DNA of 64,000 nucleotides, from contig OZ024845.1 of NCBI GenBank assembly GCA_964017145.1, positions 186,001-250,000 of the forward strand, in the 5' to 3' direction. Origin of the DNA: Agrocybe praecox. Lineage: Eukaryota; Basidiomycota; Agaricomycetes; Agaricales; Agrocybaceae. Position numbers and translations under genes: made by a program. Under the pieces are notes generated by a model. The model was given only the letters and a program-made list of their open reading frames with translations, was not told where the DNA came from and did not search any database. Positions 30,690-43,030 of the stretch are shown here, piece by piece. Positions within the stretch are counted from its first letter, which is position 1; the number at the start of each line of letters is the position of its first letter.

Positions 30690-31050
30690 TTACGAGTCGA
30701 CGGTTGTTAGGGGGTTTGCTTTCTGGTTCACGGCTCCCTTTCGTTTTTCCTTCAACAATCAATTTTCTCTCTCATTACTTTGGATATGTTTATCGAGGCG
30801 GACGTATATACTACAATGACATTTGGTTCATATACACTTCCCAGATTCTTGACGCGCTCATTGACGGACAAGTACTAATGTAAGTTGGCATTTTTATTTT
30901 TATTTTTCGTTCCTCGTCCTCTCTTCGCTTCTCAATTTCACCTTTCTCCTTCCTTGCGTGGAGGCTAAATTGGTGGTAAAACTCAGGCATGAAGTCTATC
31001 TGATCCTACATCGGCCCGTCGAACGCCAACTACGCGTTTTTCGAAGTGAG
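30690..31050 (-). repeat. NLR-downstream repeat block, partial copy D5
   Basis: Matches 21960-22350 in direct orientation. It shares GGGGTTTGCTTTCTGGTTCACGG, a CGAGG(C/T)GG motif, GTTGGCATTTTTATTTT and a TTTCGAAG(T)GAGG-like stretch. It ends next to the 3' flank of carrier copy B. Confidence 0.65.
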
Positions 31051-31208
31051 GAACCCCTGAATTTGATGATAATTAGAGATGTTAGTTTTCAGTTAGTTAG
31101 TGACATACGTAGAAAGGAAAAATAAATCAAGGAAAAAAGAAGAAAAAAATAGCACATATCAGAATAGCACCAAAAAAAACCAGAACGCCCAAGCAAACAC
31201 CCCTAGAA

Positions 31209-33966
31209 CTAGAACTTGACCAACCACAACCCAAAGAGCACACATTCCATCATAATAGGCGGAGTGAGGAGACAATGGCTCCAGAATATCGTTCCGCTGA
31301 TAAGCCTCTCGAACGCGTCCCCGCTTACCTCCCGCGCCGTGATCTGCGCGAGCGTCAGTGCGGGGGGCGAGCAGAGGAGGAGGATGTTTGTCGTGATGAA
31401 TACGGGGCTTCATAAGGTCGGAAAGGAATAATTAAAATAGGGAGTTAAGGGAGAGAGAGGAAAGCCGCACGCACTCGTCAAAAACGACATGCCAATCACT
31501 CTGCGTCGCCCATACCAACAAAGGCAACAATACGAGCGGGGTGATCACCATCCGCGAAAGCACTGCCAACACGATCGTCTTTGTCTCCCCCGGTCTGCCC
31601 TTCCCCTTCATTTCCTCCCTCCGCCTAGCCCTCTCCTCCTTCCACGTATCAAACCAATCGCGTACTTTCCTCCCTACGGAACGCTTATCCTTCCTATCCT
31701 TCCCAGCCTGACTCCTGCTCGAATTAATCTTACCATCCCCCTCCCCCTCACGAGGCGTATAAAAATACCCCCCAAGGATGACCAACGTAAGCGGCACCGC
31801 ACACTTTCCCGCCTGGTTCATCGCGTCGTTCAGCGGCTGTATGTGGTGCTCCAGCCCATGCTTGAGTGGAGGCGCGCATGCTACGATTAAGGAGATGAGG
31901 GAGGCGTAGAGTGGGACGGTCATGAAGGTGTGGATTGCGAGGAGGGTCGTGCGTATGCGCAGGCGGAGTTTTTGGAGGAGGCGACGGGCGAGAGAGGGGT
32001 TTTTGTGTGTGGAGTGGATTTCCTGCTGCTGCTGGGGGTTGGCACCGGTGTGCGTAGGCAGTCCTTCTTCTTCATCGCTAGTCCCGCCAGTACTCTCCCC
32101 ACTCAGACTCAGATCCACACGACTATCATTTGGGCTATTCGGGAAGGAATTATAGAACGTCGTCGTCCGCTTCCTCGGCCTCGGCATCTCTAATAGTAAC
32201 CCCCCTATCCCGTTCATCCCACCCGTCTCTTGCAACCCCCTCCGACAAAAGCACCCTCTCCCCAATCGATCTCGGGGAAGCCACCAACGACCCCTCATTC
32301 TGCGTATGCATATGCGAACTCTGAATATGCAATAAACTCTGTCGTTGTTGTTCCTGAGGGACAGCGTTCTCCCCGTCCTCGTCCCCGTCCCTATCGTGTG
32401 TCGTGACGAGCGTAGACGAAGAAGGGTGCGGGACCCACTCACGCTCATCCTCCTCCCCCTCATCAGAGTGAGGGGAATGTACATATACGCGTTCGTGTTC
32501 GGAAGAGAGAAGGAGAGGCGTATCTTCGTCTTCCCCATCCACGTCCGCGGCGCCCGTGAGCAGTTTTGTCTTGGTCGTCTTCGCCGCTGCGTGGTTTGCA
32601 GAAGCTTCAGTTTCGGCTTCGGGAGTGTCATGATGTACAGGAATCAAAACCGTATCAGCTCTAGAAAGTAGGCTGACGCCATAGCTGTAGCGTACCTAAA
32701 AAGTGCGCAAGCATGTAAAGCGCGTAATAAAATTATTGATTTTTGAAAAAAGGTCAAAGTACGCACCACCATCCCCAACGTACTATACATAGTCAAATAA
32801 GTCAACGCCCTGCCCAGCATCGCGTTCTTGTTGTCCCCTCCTCCGTCTTTTTCCCCGTCTGCGCCTGACGGGTTCTGGTTGAGGACGTCCCATGCCAGAT
32901 CGGGCACGGAGACGACGAGGGACTGCATGAGAGCGATGGGGAGGGTGTTGGAGTTCATGAACATGGATACGGCTGTTATGAACGATCTGGGTGGGAAAGG
33001 TGGAGGGGTGGAGGGGTAAAGGGATGAGTGAGTGAGAAAGTTGGGAGGGGGAGAGGAGAGGGGAAAAAAAACACACAAAAAACCCACCTCTGACTCCTCC
33101 TCAGCCTCACTGCCCAACCAAGCGTACGCCCCACGAGCATAGAGGAACATGTGACGATGATGAACCAGATAGGGAGGATCCAGAGTTCTTTGAGTTTCGC
33201 TGTGTGTTGTGTATTATTATTATTATTATAAACATCATGGGGGGAGGCAAAGGAAGGAAGGAAGAAACGATGGATGGGAGGGAGGAGGAACGAAGGACGG
33301 AGGAAAGCAAGCAAACAAGCAAAACCCACCAGGAGTGAGATAAAACGCGACTTTGGAGAATAACAAAGCGGGCCTGTTGATTTTCTGTTCGTGATATGAT
33401 ATAGTGTATGGGTCAGTGTGATGCAAAAATAAAGAGTAAGAGAAGGGAGTAAAGACTAAAGATAGAAAGAAGCGTAAAGATCGAACAGCATAGCATAGCA
33501 TGATAAAATAAATATGGATCCCCGCGTCAATCAAAGCGAAGCGAAGTCCATAATATCCCTCGTTCGTCCATCCATATATGTACCTTTGACTGGACAGGAG
33601 AGGTGCGTCGGAGCGGAGAAAACTATAACATGACGTAGGAACGAGCGAGAATACAGAAGATGAGAGGAAGATGAAGAAGATGAAGAAGGAAGACAGGAAA
33701 CCAGAAACCAGAAAGAAAGAAAGAAAGAGGAAGGAAAACCAAAACCAACAACCCACCTTCTGCGTCTTCCTATCCAACACACCCTCCCTCGCCAAAAGGT
33801 ACCCCGCCGCGCAGAGAAGGAAGACTTGTGCGATGGACTAGCGTATGTTGAGTTTTCGGGCGAGCGCATGTATGCTAAGTTTTCAACGTATAAGAATAAG
33901 ACCCATATACGCATGTCGAATAGCAAGCAACAGCTGCGCGAAGGGCGTCCCGGAGGTGCTTGTTGT
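31209..33966 (-). pseudogene. PIN-like/auxin efflux carrier family membrane transporter, copy B (decayed)
   Basis: Exons align one-to-one with copy A: 33837-33757, 33384-33330, 33199-33088, 32986-32767, 32695-31475 and 31407-31209; the exon 1 part begins near 33966. Copy B keeps the exon 2 donor that copy A lost, but has four lesions. Its exon 1 donor is AT instead of GT (near 33914). Two bases are missing just before it. Exon 3 is 55 nt instead of 76, a 21-bp in-frame loss of LNVNLFT, part of a conserved helix. An extra base near 32234 shifts exon 6 (1221 nt where 3n+2 is needed), leaving two frames: VLIPVHHDTPEAE...PRSIGERV upstream and QETGGMNG...VVFDE downstream. Both copies therefore look independently dead. 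Confidence 0.75.
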
Positions 33967-34326
33967 TGATAAGAGTAAGTGCTGGTGCTGGTGCCGGTAC
34001 CATGAAGGCGATGGCGATAGTGGTGTTTGGAGGGACGCGTATGCGTCCATTGTGGATATCGTCGACTTTGACCGGAAGTACTAGGTACTGGGGAAGCGTC
34101 GGCGAGTCGTACGGTGTTTTCTCTGCGGCTCGGACGACGGAAAAAGAAATATTTAGCAAGAAACGAAAAGCAAAGCAAAGGCGACGCACGTTGGTGAAAC
34201 GCGAAAGACACTGAGTGCACAAACCCCAACCCTAACGAAGGCCTCATAGTAGCCTCGACTGCAGTGCCAAGCGTGCCAAGCGCATGTTGGATTATGATTG
34301 TGATTGCGAGGAACCGAGAAATGCAA

Positions 34327-34334
34327 TGACGTCA
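34327..34334. promoter_or_regulatory. CRE-type octamer TGACGTCA
   Basis: Same octamer in the same context (GAGGAACCGAGNAATGCAA before it) as at 13481-13488. It lies upstream of carrier copy B. Confidence 0.35.
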
Positions 34335-36170
34335 TGATTCATCCAGTGTTTGCTTCTTGATTGTGGATCTACGACCGCTCCGAGCGAGCTCCGAGGTCTC
34401 TGTGTTGGTTGTATAAAAGTTCAGAATATTCGATAGTGGTCCAGTTTTGGCTGCTTCTTGTCGAGTTCTTTGAGGTCGCTGTGTGTCCAGAATGTCCGAC
34501 AGTGGACAAGTCTTGGCTGGGTTATTAATATAAGCTGGTGATTAATCGATTACCACTGGACATGATGACGGTGATATGATAAATGCTGCCAGTGGTGGTA
34601 ATAACGTTGGTGCGTACATATTGGTATAGCAATTATGTCTGCGTGAAGTCGTACTTTAATAGACCTAAATTGACAAGATAAAAAACGGATGAGAAATGCA
34701 CGAAATGAGAAGGAAAAAAAGAGAGAAAAAATCCTCTTTCCTTTTATTTTGCGTATTACTGTAATAAACTTACTTTTTTATATGCGAATACACCAACCAT
34801 CATATATAAGGAATGGATCTATGAAGACAGGTAATGTATACGGATAGGGCCCTGAAAAACCCAGTAAATAATTCTGTATATTTTTATGTTCCCCGAATTT
34901 CGCATTTATTAGCACTAAATTCCAGAAAAATCTGTAATAGACGGGAAATCAAAATCTCTGGTCGCCCAGACCGACAGAACAAAATCTGTGATTACGCCTG
35001 TTTATCTGCAGGCTCCGAAAAACACATATGACCCCCGCCCATCCCATATCCGAGTTTCACTGGGGTTGAACGTTGAACATTGAAAGGCCTACGAAAGGAA
35101 GGAAGGAAGGACCTATATCAGCAAGCGCATAAGTACTCCGTTGAGTCAAGATGAAACGAGACGAAACGAAGAGAATACACCTGATAGTATCAATACAAAG
35201 AAACAAAGGGAGGACGATAGAGAAAACGAAACGAAGCTAAGAAATAACGACACCCGCAGAGAAAAAAACGCAACAGAGGGTGATATGGCGCAATTGTATT
35301 TGACTCAGACATCATTCTCCCTAGCGGGATGTTGGGGTGTCACTACATTTGATCCATAGGGGGCCGAGGGTAGAAGGGAGAACAGTGGATGGGTGAAGGG
35401 ATTGATAGCGTGGATCATGGATGTCAATGAGGAGGACCAGGCAGGAATGACGACGCTAATGGATGAATCGATAGATGGTCGCCAGAAGATTACGCACCCT
35501 ACTCAAATATCCATCCACCTATCTCCTCAACCTGACCTTTCCAACCTCACTACCCTTCCTCAACTCATACCCCAAATAACCCGATAAACCGCCCTAAGCT
35601 AAAACACCACCCATCTCCACACCGCAATTGTCCAGTACGATCAACCTTCATATGGTAACCTTCCATCAGCGTGCCTCAACAGCGGGACGACAAACAAAAA
35701 ACGTTCGCAATAAGCGTCAACCAGGAACACAGTGTTAATGTGAATAGGTACGGGTAGAGTACTCTAGTTTTTCTTGTAGCGTCTGGGGTGGGTCGTCGTT
35801 AAAGTTGAGACTGAAAAGCCGCATGGGAAAAGATAAGCGGGGGAGAGAGGACCGAAAGATAATTATATAGGTATTTCTTCTGTTTGTGAGGTTGGATTAT
35901 CGACGTATGGAGATGTGGATGACGAGGAAATCCCGCCGTTCGTGATACCAGTCATCGCGTCCATGTTCGAGTTTGTGATGGTGGTGGTTTTGGTCACAGG
36001 CAGGTGCGAAGAGGTTCGCGTGATGTACCAACGTTGGCATCTGCGTTGAACGTGAGCGTGGAGGGTCGCTGGGCAATATGAGAACAAGGGCGAGATTGTG
36101 ATGACGGTGGGTTTACCGGGATATCGGGAATGGGTCCCCGATCCTGAAGAAGAGGAAGGGAAACAGATCA
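34335..36170. other. Intergenic, decayed repeat sequence
   Basis: No gene recognised. From about 35700 to 36060 the sequence is a weak relative of 41820-42060 (GTGAATAGGT, then GCGTCTGGGGTGGGTCGTCGTT), so it is probably an old copy of the NLR-downstream block. Confidence 0.5.
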
Positions 36171-36356
36171 TGGAGCAGTCCAGTGTGTAGTTGGGTGGCA
36201 TAGCTAGGCTTGGAAGCGCGTCGATCAGCCTCGCACGATGGCAGCAATGGTCAAAGGATGTCGGATTCGGCTATGGAGGCGTCGCTGTCATACAGGTAAT
36301 GAATCTAATCTAATCGAGACTACGGATCGGGCAGTCGGTCAGACTGCATTGCCACA
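36171..36356 (-). mobile_element. Diverged solo LTR of the gag-only element family
   Basis: Starts TGGAGCAGTCCAG and ends CATTGCCACA, the complement of the full 28456-28625 LTR with moderate divergence and small insertions (186 bp). Both ends are present and no internal region is attached. No exact target duplication was seen, consistent with age. Confidence 0.75.
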
Positions 36357-36379
36357 ACGAAGGTCAAACGAAGACGGAA

Positions 36380-37190
36380 GGGAGATCGTACATGTGTTCG
36401 CTAAGGCGGGAGTCGATGCGTGTTTTCCGGACCAGAGAACAGTACTTCCTGACCTCCTTTGCCCTCACAACGTTAACCAAATAAACCGCCTCATCCCCAA
36501 ACACATTCCAATCTCCACAGCCAAAATCTCGAACACTGCCTGTAATTTCTTCTTTGTGTTGACTTTAATTCGAATGGAGAAGATGAGATGGGACGTACGA
36601 GCATCGTAAGCGCAATTTGTTGACAGCTACATCAGATTCACCACCACGATGGCCATGCGGTGGGGGTTCCTCAGGTCGGTAAGCGCATAACTGGTGTTCG
36701 AAGGGTCGATGTGGAACCAGATAGACTGTGTGCACGAGTTGAATCAGAAATTTATCCTCGACGTAATGAAGGAAGAAGATGAAATTTAGAGGAAGCGAAA
36801 AGAGGATGTTGAACGAAAAAAAAAGCCAACTCACGTTACAGTACTCTACTAGGCGGCCACAGACCACACCAGGGTATGTGAAGAGCTATACAGATATATC
36901 GACCTCGACTAGTACATAGCTGAAGTAGTAACAAAGAATTGAACGTCAAAGGGAAGAAACAAAGGGAGCTGTGAACAAGAAAGCACTGAACCCCCGAACA
37001 AACAAACATAGATCGATTGCCAGAGCCGAGACTGTGCCGTCACCAAGCAGAGTTGAATCGCTGGTGTCAGAGCTTCGTGTTCTAAATTTATCAACACCGA
37101 CTCTTTCGTCAACTAGGACTGGCCAGCTTTTTCCTATCACCTTAGCAGTTATATATATATGTATATATATGTTGTTTGTTTAAACATTTA
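36380..37190 (+). repeat. NLR-downstream repeat block, partial copy D4
   Basis: Resembles 42160-42900 in direct orientation. It shares CCTCCTTTGCC(C/A)NC near 36455, the AATTGAACGTCAA(A)GGGAAGAA motif near 36938 and AAACAAACATAGATCGATT near 37002. Strongly diverged. No intact ORF. Confidence 0.6.
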
Positions 37191-37653
37191 CCAAGACTCG
37201 GATGACGGTCTGTCACCCAGAATTCATTCTTCTTACCGTCGGCATATGCAGTGCGGTTGTGTGATCCGATCCAATCAGATCTAATCTTCCCTTACATACG
37301 GATAGAGTAATTGGTCATAATGTATTCTCCTTTATTCATGGCTGTGCTCTGGCTGTACTCCTATATTATTGAATGGCAGCGCAGATATTCCATAAGTAAT
37401 GGGTACCCAAATATATAGCACAACGCCTCATAAAAAGCTGTGTCAACGAACAGCTCTAAGACGCTTTGGCAGTGAAGATATAAATACATGATGTGTGGCG
37501 GCGGCCCGTGGCCAATGCATGGCTTATATGTATATTCAGGGCTTGGAGGGCTTGAATGATGGTTACTGAGACTTATTCCTTTCTTTCCCTCATCAGCGAG
37601 CGTCCGGGATTCGACTTTTTGCTTTTCTCTCGAATCTCGGGTTCGCAGTACGG

Positions 37654-40136
37654 ATGGATGACAATCGGCGTGTTATCACCAATAATTCCCTTATATCCGC
37701 CCAGAACATTGTTGTAACCGGCGGTACATTTAACCAACATAATGGCAAGTGACGGACGAAAAGGTGAGCAATAAAGATTCAAAGTACATGCTTCCATGGG
37801 GATCTAACTATATGTAGCGTCATTCGACATTCTGAGGGAGGCTACGGCACCTAACGCATTTCACGACTCTAATTCCCAGTTTGACCGTCCCAAATGCCAT
37901 CCCAATACCCGTATCGCTGTGTTGAGGAGAATTATGAACTGGGTCCGACGTCGCGACAGGGAAACATGGGACAAATACATTATGTGGCTCACCGGCGCAG
38001 CAGGAGCAGGAAAATCAGCCATCACGCAATCATTTATCGAGATGTGTCTTCTCAACGAGCTGGTTCTTGCGACCTTTATTTTTTGGAGGTCCGATGGAAC
38101 GAGGAACCACGCAGGCGCGTTCGTTGCAACGATTGCATACCAAATTTATCACGCAATTCCGGCCACCCAAAAGGAAATCCTCTCCGTGATCGACTCGGAT
38201 CCCTTAATCCTGACAAAGGGTCTGGAGCATCGGTTTAACCACCTAGTCATGAACCCCCTTCAGAAAGTATGCTATTCCGGTGTTTCATCACCTTTGGGTT
38301 CCTGGCGAGTCGTCGTCATAGACGGTCTCGACGAATGTGGTGATGGGATTATGCAGGCCAGGATTCTACGCATGATAGCAAACCCAATTCGAAAATTCGG
38401 CCTACCTATTCTCTTCCTCATCGCAGGTCGTCCTGAACATGAGATCAATCTGGCATTCAGATCCAACGAAATGGAAGGGCTATTTTCACGACTTTATCTG
38501 GACGATGAATTCCATCCCGACGACGACATCCGCAGATATCTCAGAGATGGCTTCGAAGAGATCAAGACCATCCATCCATTCAAGGCCTACATCCACGCTT
38601 CTTGGCCATCCGACAAAAATCTAGAGGAAATAGTCAGAAAATCGTCAGGCCAATTCATTTATGCAGCTGCGGTATTTCGCTATTGCAAATCCACTAGGCA
38701 TCGCCCAGATCATCGCCTTGAGATTGTGAATAATCTACGACAAGCACAATGTGACTTACCATTTACGCAATTGGATGCGCTATATACAATGATCCTCGAT
38801 TCTGTCGCAGATAGAGCGCGCATTCTATATATGCTTAGTATCCTTTCACATCAGGTATACCAAGGTGAAAAAAATGATTTTGACATATCTTTATTTATGT
38901 CGTTCGAACCTGGGGAGCTCGAGATCTTGGTTTGCGATCTAGGTGCCATTGTCTCCATTGAGAAGGTTTACTCTCCGTTGTTTGAAAGGGAGGTGGAGTG
39001 TGTGAACATCCTACACAAATCACTTCACGACTTCCTTCTCGACCCCGTGAGGTCCAGAGACCATTTTCTTGACATTGATACCTACAGATCAGAGCATGTT
39101 GCAAATATAATTCAATATGTGATCAAAGGTAAGAGTCTTCTCGGAAATTGTTGAACCTCTCAAACTAAATTGTTCCAGATGACCACGAATTTGGATTCAT
39201 CGAATTTCAGGAATTCATTGTCAGGGAATTTCCGCTATGCCAGAGCTCGGATTCGCTATTCAATATCGCCGAGAAGTTTTTATTCGTTGACCTTATATTG
39301 AATGAAATGGAAGACCACGAGGAAGTGTCTAAATATCCTATGGACATTCGAAGGTTTGTATTTTGGCACTGGCTTCCATTTTGCGCACGCATGGTAAGGA
39401 ACAAATCTTCATTTGATGTTAATATCATTAATATTCCACACAGGCCCCTTTGGATAAGCGCTGGGCCGTTATAGAGAAACAACATCAAGAATATACGGAA
39501 CAGGTATTTTTGAATGCGCTGCCGTACTATTACGAGGACAACCGGGGGATCCTGCTTTTATGTGTCGCATGTCACCTGGGGAATGACATATGTGTACCAA
39601 TCATTTCTGTCGATCAAATTCCATACTTCGGGGATATCCCTGTCTATGATGGGCTCTATCTCTTTGAATCCTTCACGGCCGAAAATGGAAAAGCTCACTA
39701 TTTGCGGAATTTTGTGCGCTTTCTACAGAACCCAGACCAATCACACAACTATCCTAGAGGCCCTTCAGCCTATGCACAGGCAGCCTTATATTGTCTAAAC
39801 ACCCTTTACTATTTGCATAGGGGTTCGGGCGGCGAAGATGAACTGTTGAACGCACTTACCATTGACAATGGACAATGGACATTACACACCACAATCACCT
39901 CAAGTTACACCAGGGAACACTTTCTGCATCTTGGTTACACGATCTTCTTCCTTCCTCTGGCTGGATTTTCTGAACCACTCGTTAAACTATGCAAAGATAG
40001 CTGGTTTCTGGACGAGGATGGGGACGAGGACGAGGAAGTTACGGCCACGTTTGCCATCCGCGGCGCCCTCGTACGCCAAGAGATGGAAAATTACCTGGAG
40101 AGAGTTCGAGGCAGTGCGCCAGGAAGTCTGCAGTGA
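37654..40136 (+). CDS. NACHT/STAND NTPase (NLR-like), copy 2, 769 aa
   Basis: Exons 37654-37744, 37818-39128, 39179-39393 and 39444-40136 total 2310 nt, 770 codons, all in phase. Intron 1 has a GC donor (GCAAGT) where copy 1 has GTAAGT; the next two are GT-AG. The N-terminus has IVVTGGTFNQ. Walker A GAAGAGKS lies at about 90-97 and Walker B VVVIDGLDEC at about 195-204. The C-terminal region shares WHWLPFCARM and PGSLQ with copy 1. The acidic repeat of copy 1 is missing, explaining the roughly 90-aa difference. Copies 1 and 2 have the same intron positions and an identical exon 3 length (215 nt). Role in self/non-self or stress sensing is inferred from the STAND family. Confidence 0.85.
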
Positions 40137-40139
40137 CAG

Positions 40140-43030
40140 GGCAGGGAAACAGATTTCATTTCCTCATGGACCTATGTAGAAGATTTTATTACCAGGCTGT
40201 CCCACGTACGATAAAGTTTCTGCAACCAAGCAGATGCAGCTAGCATATTTAGGCATCAACGCGCTACATTTCGACTCCCTCAGCCAAGATTTGGCTCCTA
40301 TCATATAAACTTGTACATATAAGCGTGAAATATACAAAATGCCAAGATATTCACCTGAAAAAAAAAATGGTACAGAGAATACGGTTCAAAGCAGGGTTAA
40401 ATATTATTTCGTATCGATATCAAAGACAGAGGGTGGCATGAATGGATAAGGAATGCCAAGTAACAAAACATACACAGGGGAAGAAAACACAATCCCCCTG
40501 ATTGAGCCGGATTCAATCTTGAAGGTGGAGTTACACAATTTCAGACAGATCATAGTTGAAGAAAAGTTGAAAGACAAAGATAAAGTCGGGGTTGAATGAA
40601 GAGCGTCGTACTGCGTACATAGAAAATAAGTACAAATGTTATATCAAGATGAAGATTTGAAGATGAAGAAAAAACTGGAGAGGAGAAAGACTGGATAAAA
40701 AGGAAGAAAAAAAGAAGGGCGCACAAGAGAATGGCGCGCTCATCGTGCGTGAGGTGGGAAAATAGGGGAAAGAGGATATTAGCATAAGTCTGAGGGGAAT
40801 AGCGTTCGAGAAAGTTCATTCCGGAGAGATAGACGTAGATGTAGGAGAGGAAAAGAGATGCGAGAAAAGAGAGAGAAAGAAGTCAGGAAACAAAGCGAGA
40901 GTGCCGCTTGGAGAGAACACAGGAATTCGAAAGGATGCAATAGAAAGCAAAACAAATGAGACGGAGCGAGGAACAGTAGGCGCACGAGGTGCGATTGGTA
41001 TACGAACGTCAACGTTCAACGTGAGCGTTGAGTGCCGATAAGGAACGGCAAAACAAGGGGAAATAGAGATAAGGATGACGGTGAAGATGCTAGGCTATGG
41101 CAACAATGGAGGTCAAGAGACCAAACTTCGCCTACGCAGCCTAATAAAGCGCGCCATGCACAAACACTGCCAAGATACCCACAGCATGCGTCCAAAACTT
41201 GAACGTTTACATGGCTCGGAGCAGCACGCGTAATTGATGTTCGAAAGGTGCGAGGGGAAGAGCGCTGGCCTGCGTAGTGTTCACGCTCCTGGTGGTGATG
41301 ATAGTGTGGACTAGAGATGTAGGCAGGAACGAGGGGGTAGTGAAATATATCAATGTATGCGTCCGTATCCGACCTGAATGTGATGTTGGAGACAGATTCG
41401 AGAGTCGAACCTCGAAGCGGACTATGGGAGGTGGCAAATGCGGCGGCGACATGGAAAGTCATGCGACTATCAAGTACACGTGGTGGCAACGAGCAGGAGA
41501 AGGGGGACACATAGGAGGGTTGTATTATTACGCAATCTGTTGTCGCTGTCCAGTATAGATGGGTCGATGTCAGTGCACCACTCTTCCTCCCCCATAACCT
41601 CCTAAACGTTTAAACACCCGCATCAACTCATACGCCCAACGGGCGGGCACGCCTTCGCCCACAAAATACGATAAATCTCCACAGGCGGGAACACCGCCCA
41701 CCCTCCCACATCATGTATCCAATATGGCAAACTCTTACACCGCTTCGCCTCCGATGGACTGGACATAGCAGGCGTGACATTCGCAATGAACAATGAGGCC
41801 TGAGGCCTGAGGGATAAGCGGGAGCATAATATTGGCGTGAATAGGTCCGCGGGTAGTTGCTCTTGGAGGGTCTGGGACGGGCCGTTGTTTGGACCCGAGC
41901 CTGTGGGAGAGGAGCATTGAGATGCCAGATGGGAAATGACAGGATTGGTGGGTTATTGACGAAACGAGGACGAGGAACACGACGACGAGAGACCGGACGT
42001 TCATGATACCAGTCGTCGCACTCGCGTTCGTGGTGATTTTAGAAAGAGGCAGGCGAGAACAAGTGGGTGACGCCAAGCAAAGCGTGGGGTGTCATTAGCT
42101 TGAGCGCTGAGCAGCGACGAGCGGGTGGAGAACAAAGGAATGGAATGAGAAATAGTGATCATGGCGAAAGTGACCAGGTGGGTTGTGGATCCAGACGAAG
42201 AGATGGGAAAACGACGGAAGGGAGGTCGTATATGTGTTTGTCACCGGCAGGGGTACCATATGATCTGGTCCTTTTGTAACCTATATCCTTTCCAGCGAAG
42301 GGGGATGATACTTCCTAGCCTCCTTTGCCCACGCAACCCAATCCAATTTCCGCCAGGCCCAAACATCCACTGCCAAAACTCTCGGGCACTTCCTATTATG
42401 TCTTCCATGTTCGCGCCTATACAAATCGACTTAAATTCGAATGCATGGATTAAAAGTCAACGTACCAGCAACATAAGAGCTAGAAATTACGTTAACCCAC
42501 GCGAACGGTACGTTGGGAATTCGTCAATGGCAACTGCATAGTTGACGTTGGAGAAGCTGATGGGAGACCGGATACCCTGGGTGAAATCGAAATGTAAGCA
42601 ACGCTCCTGACGCAAAGAAGAATGGAGTTGCAAAGAAAGGGAAAAAAGGGAGAGGAAGTGGAACGAAAAATAAGAATGTCAACTCACATTACAGTATTAG
42701 GCGGTCAACAAATTTTCGTCAATGTACAGAGATAGGCAGAGATTGTGACCAGATAACATATCGACCTCGACGAGTACATAGCCAGATTAATAAGAGATAA
42801 TTGAACGTCAAGGGAAGAAGTGAAAGGGCGCCGTAAACCAGAAAACAAACCTCCTAACAACCAAACATAGATCAATATTGGCAATTTGACTGAGCCGAGA
42901 TCGTGCCGCTCCCTATCAGAGCCATATCCGAGTTGTCGGAGCTTGAATATATGGCTCCTGGTCAACCGTTCCCTTAGTCAACCAGCCCGGTTCATGTTCT
43001 TTCTCTATCTTGTGTCTCTACTCTGCCTAT
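40140..43030 (+). repeat. NLR-downstream repeat block, copy D3
   Basis: The most complete copy of the block without a solo LTR. It matches 240-1637 at its left part and, inverted, 25240-21800 over its whole length. It contains low-complexity coding-like stretches, none conserved as an open frame in all copies. Confidence 0.75.

Noticed and set aside
9868..33966. RIP-like mutation as the cause of carrier decay
   Set aside because: Both splice-donor losses are G-to-A, but the rest of the copies show indels and mixed changes without a clear CpA bias; RIP is not generally expected in Agaricomycetes.
21800..43030. Giant cargo transposon (Starship-like) spanning the NLR region
   Set aside because: No tyrosine recombinase (DUF3435-type) gene was seen, and the breakpoints fit segmental duplication.
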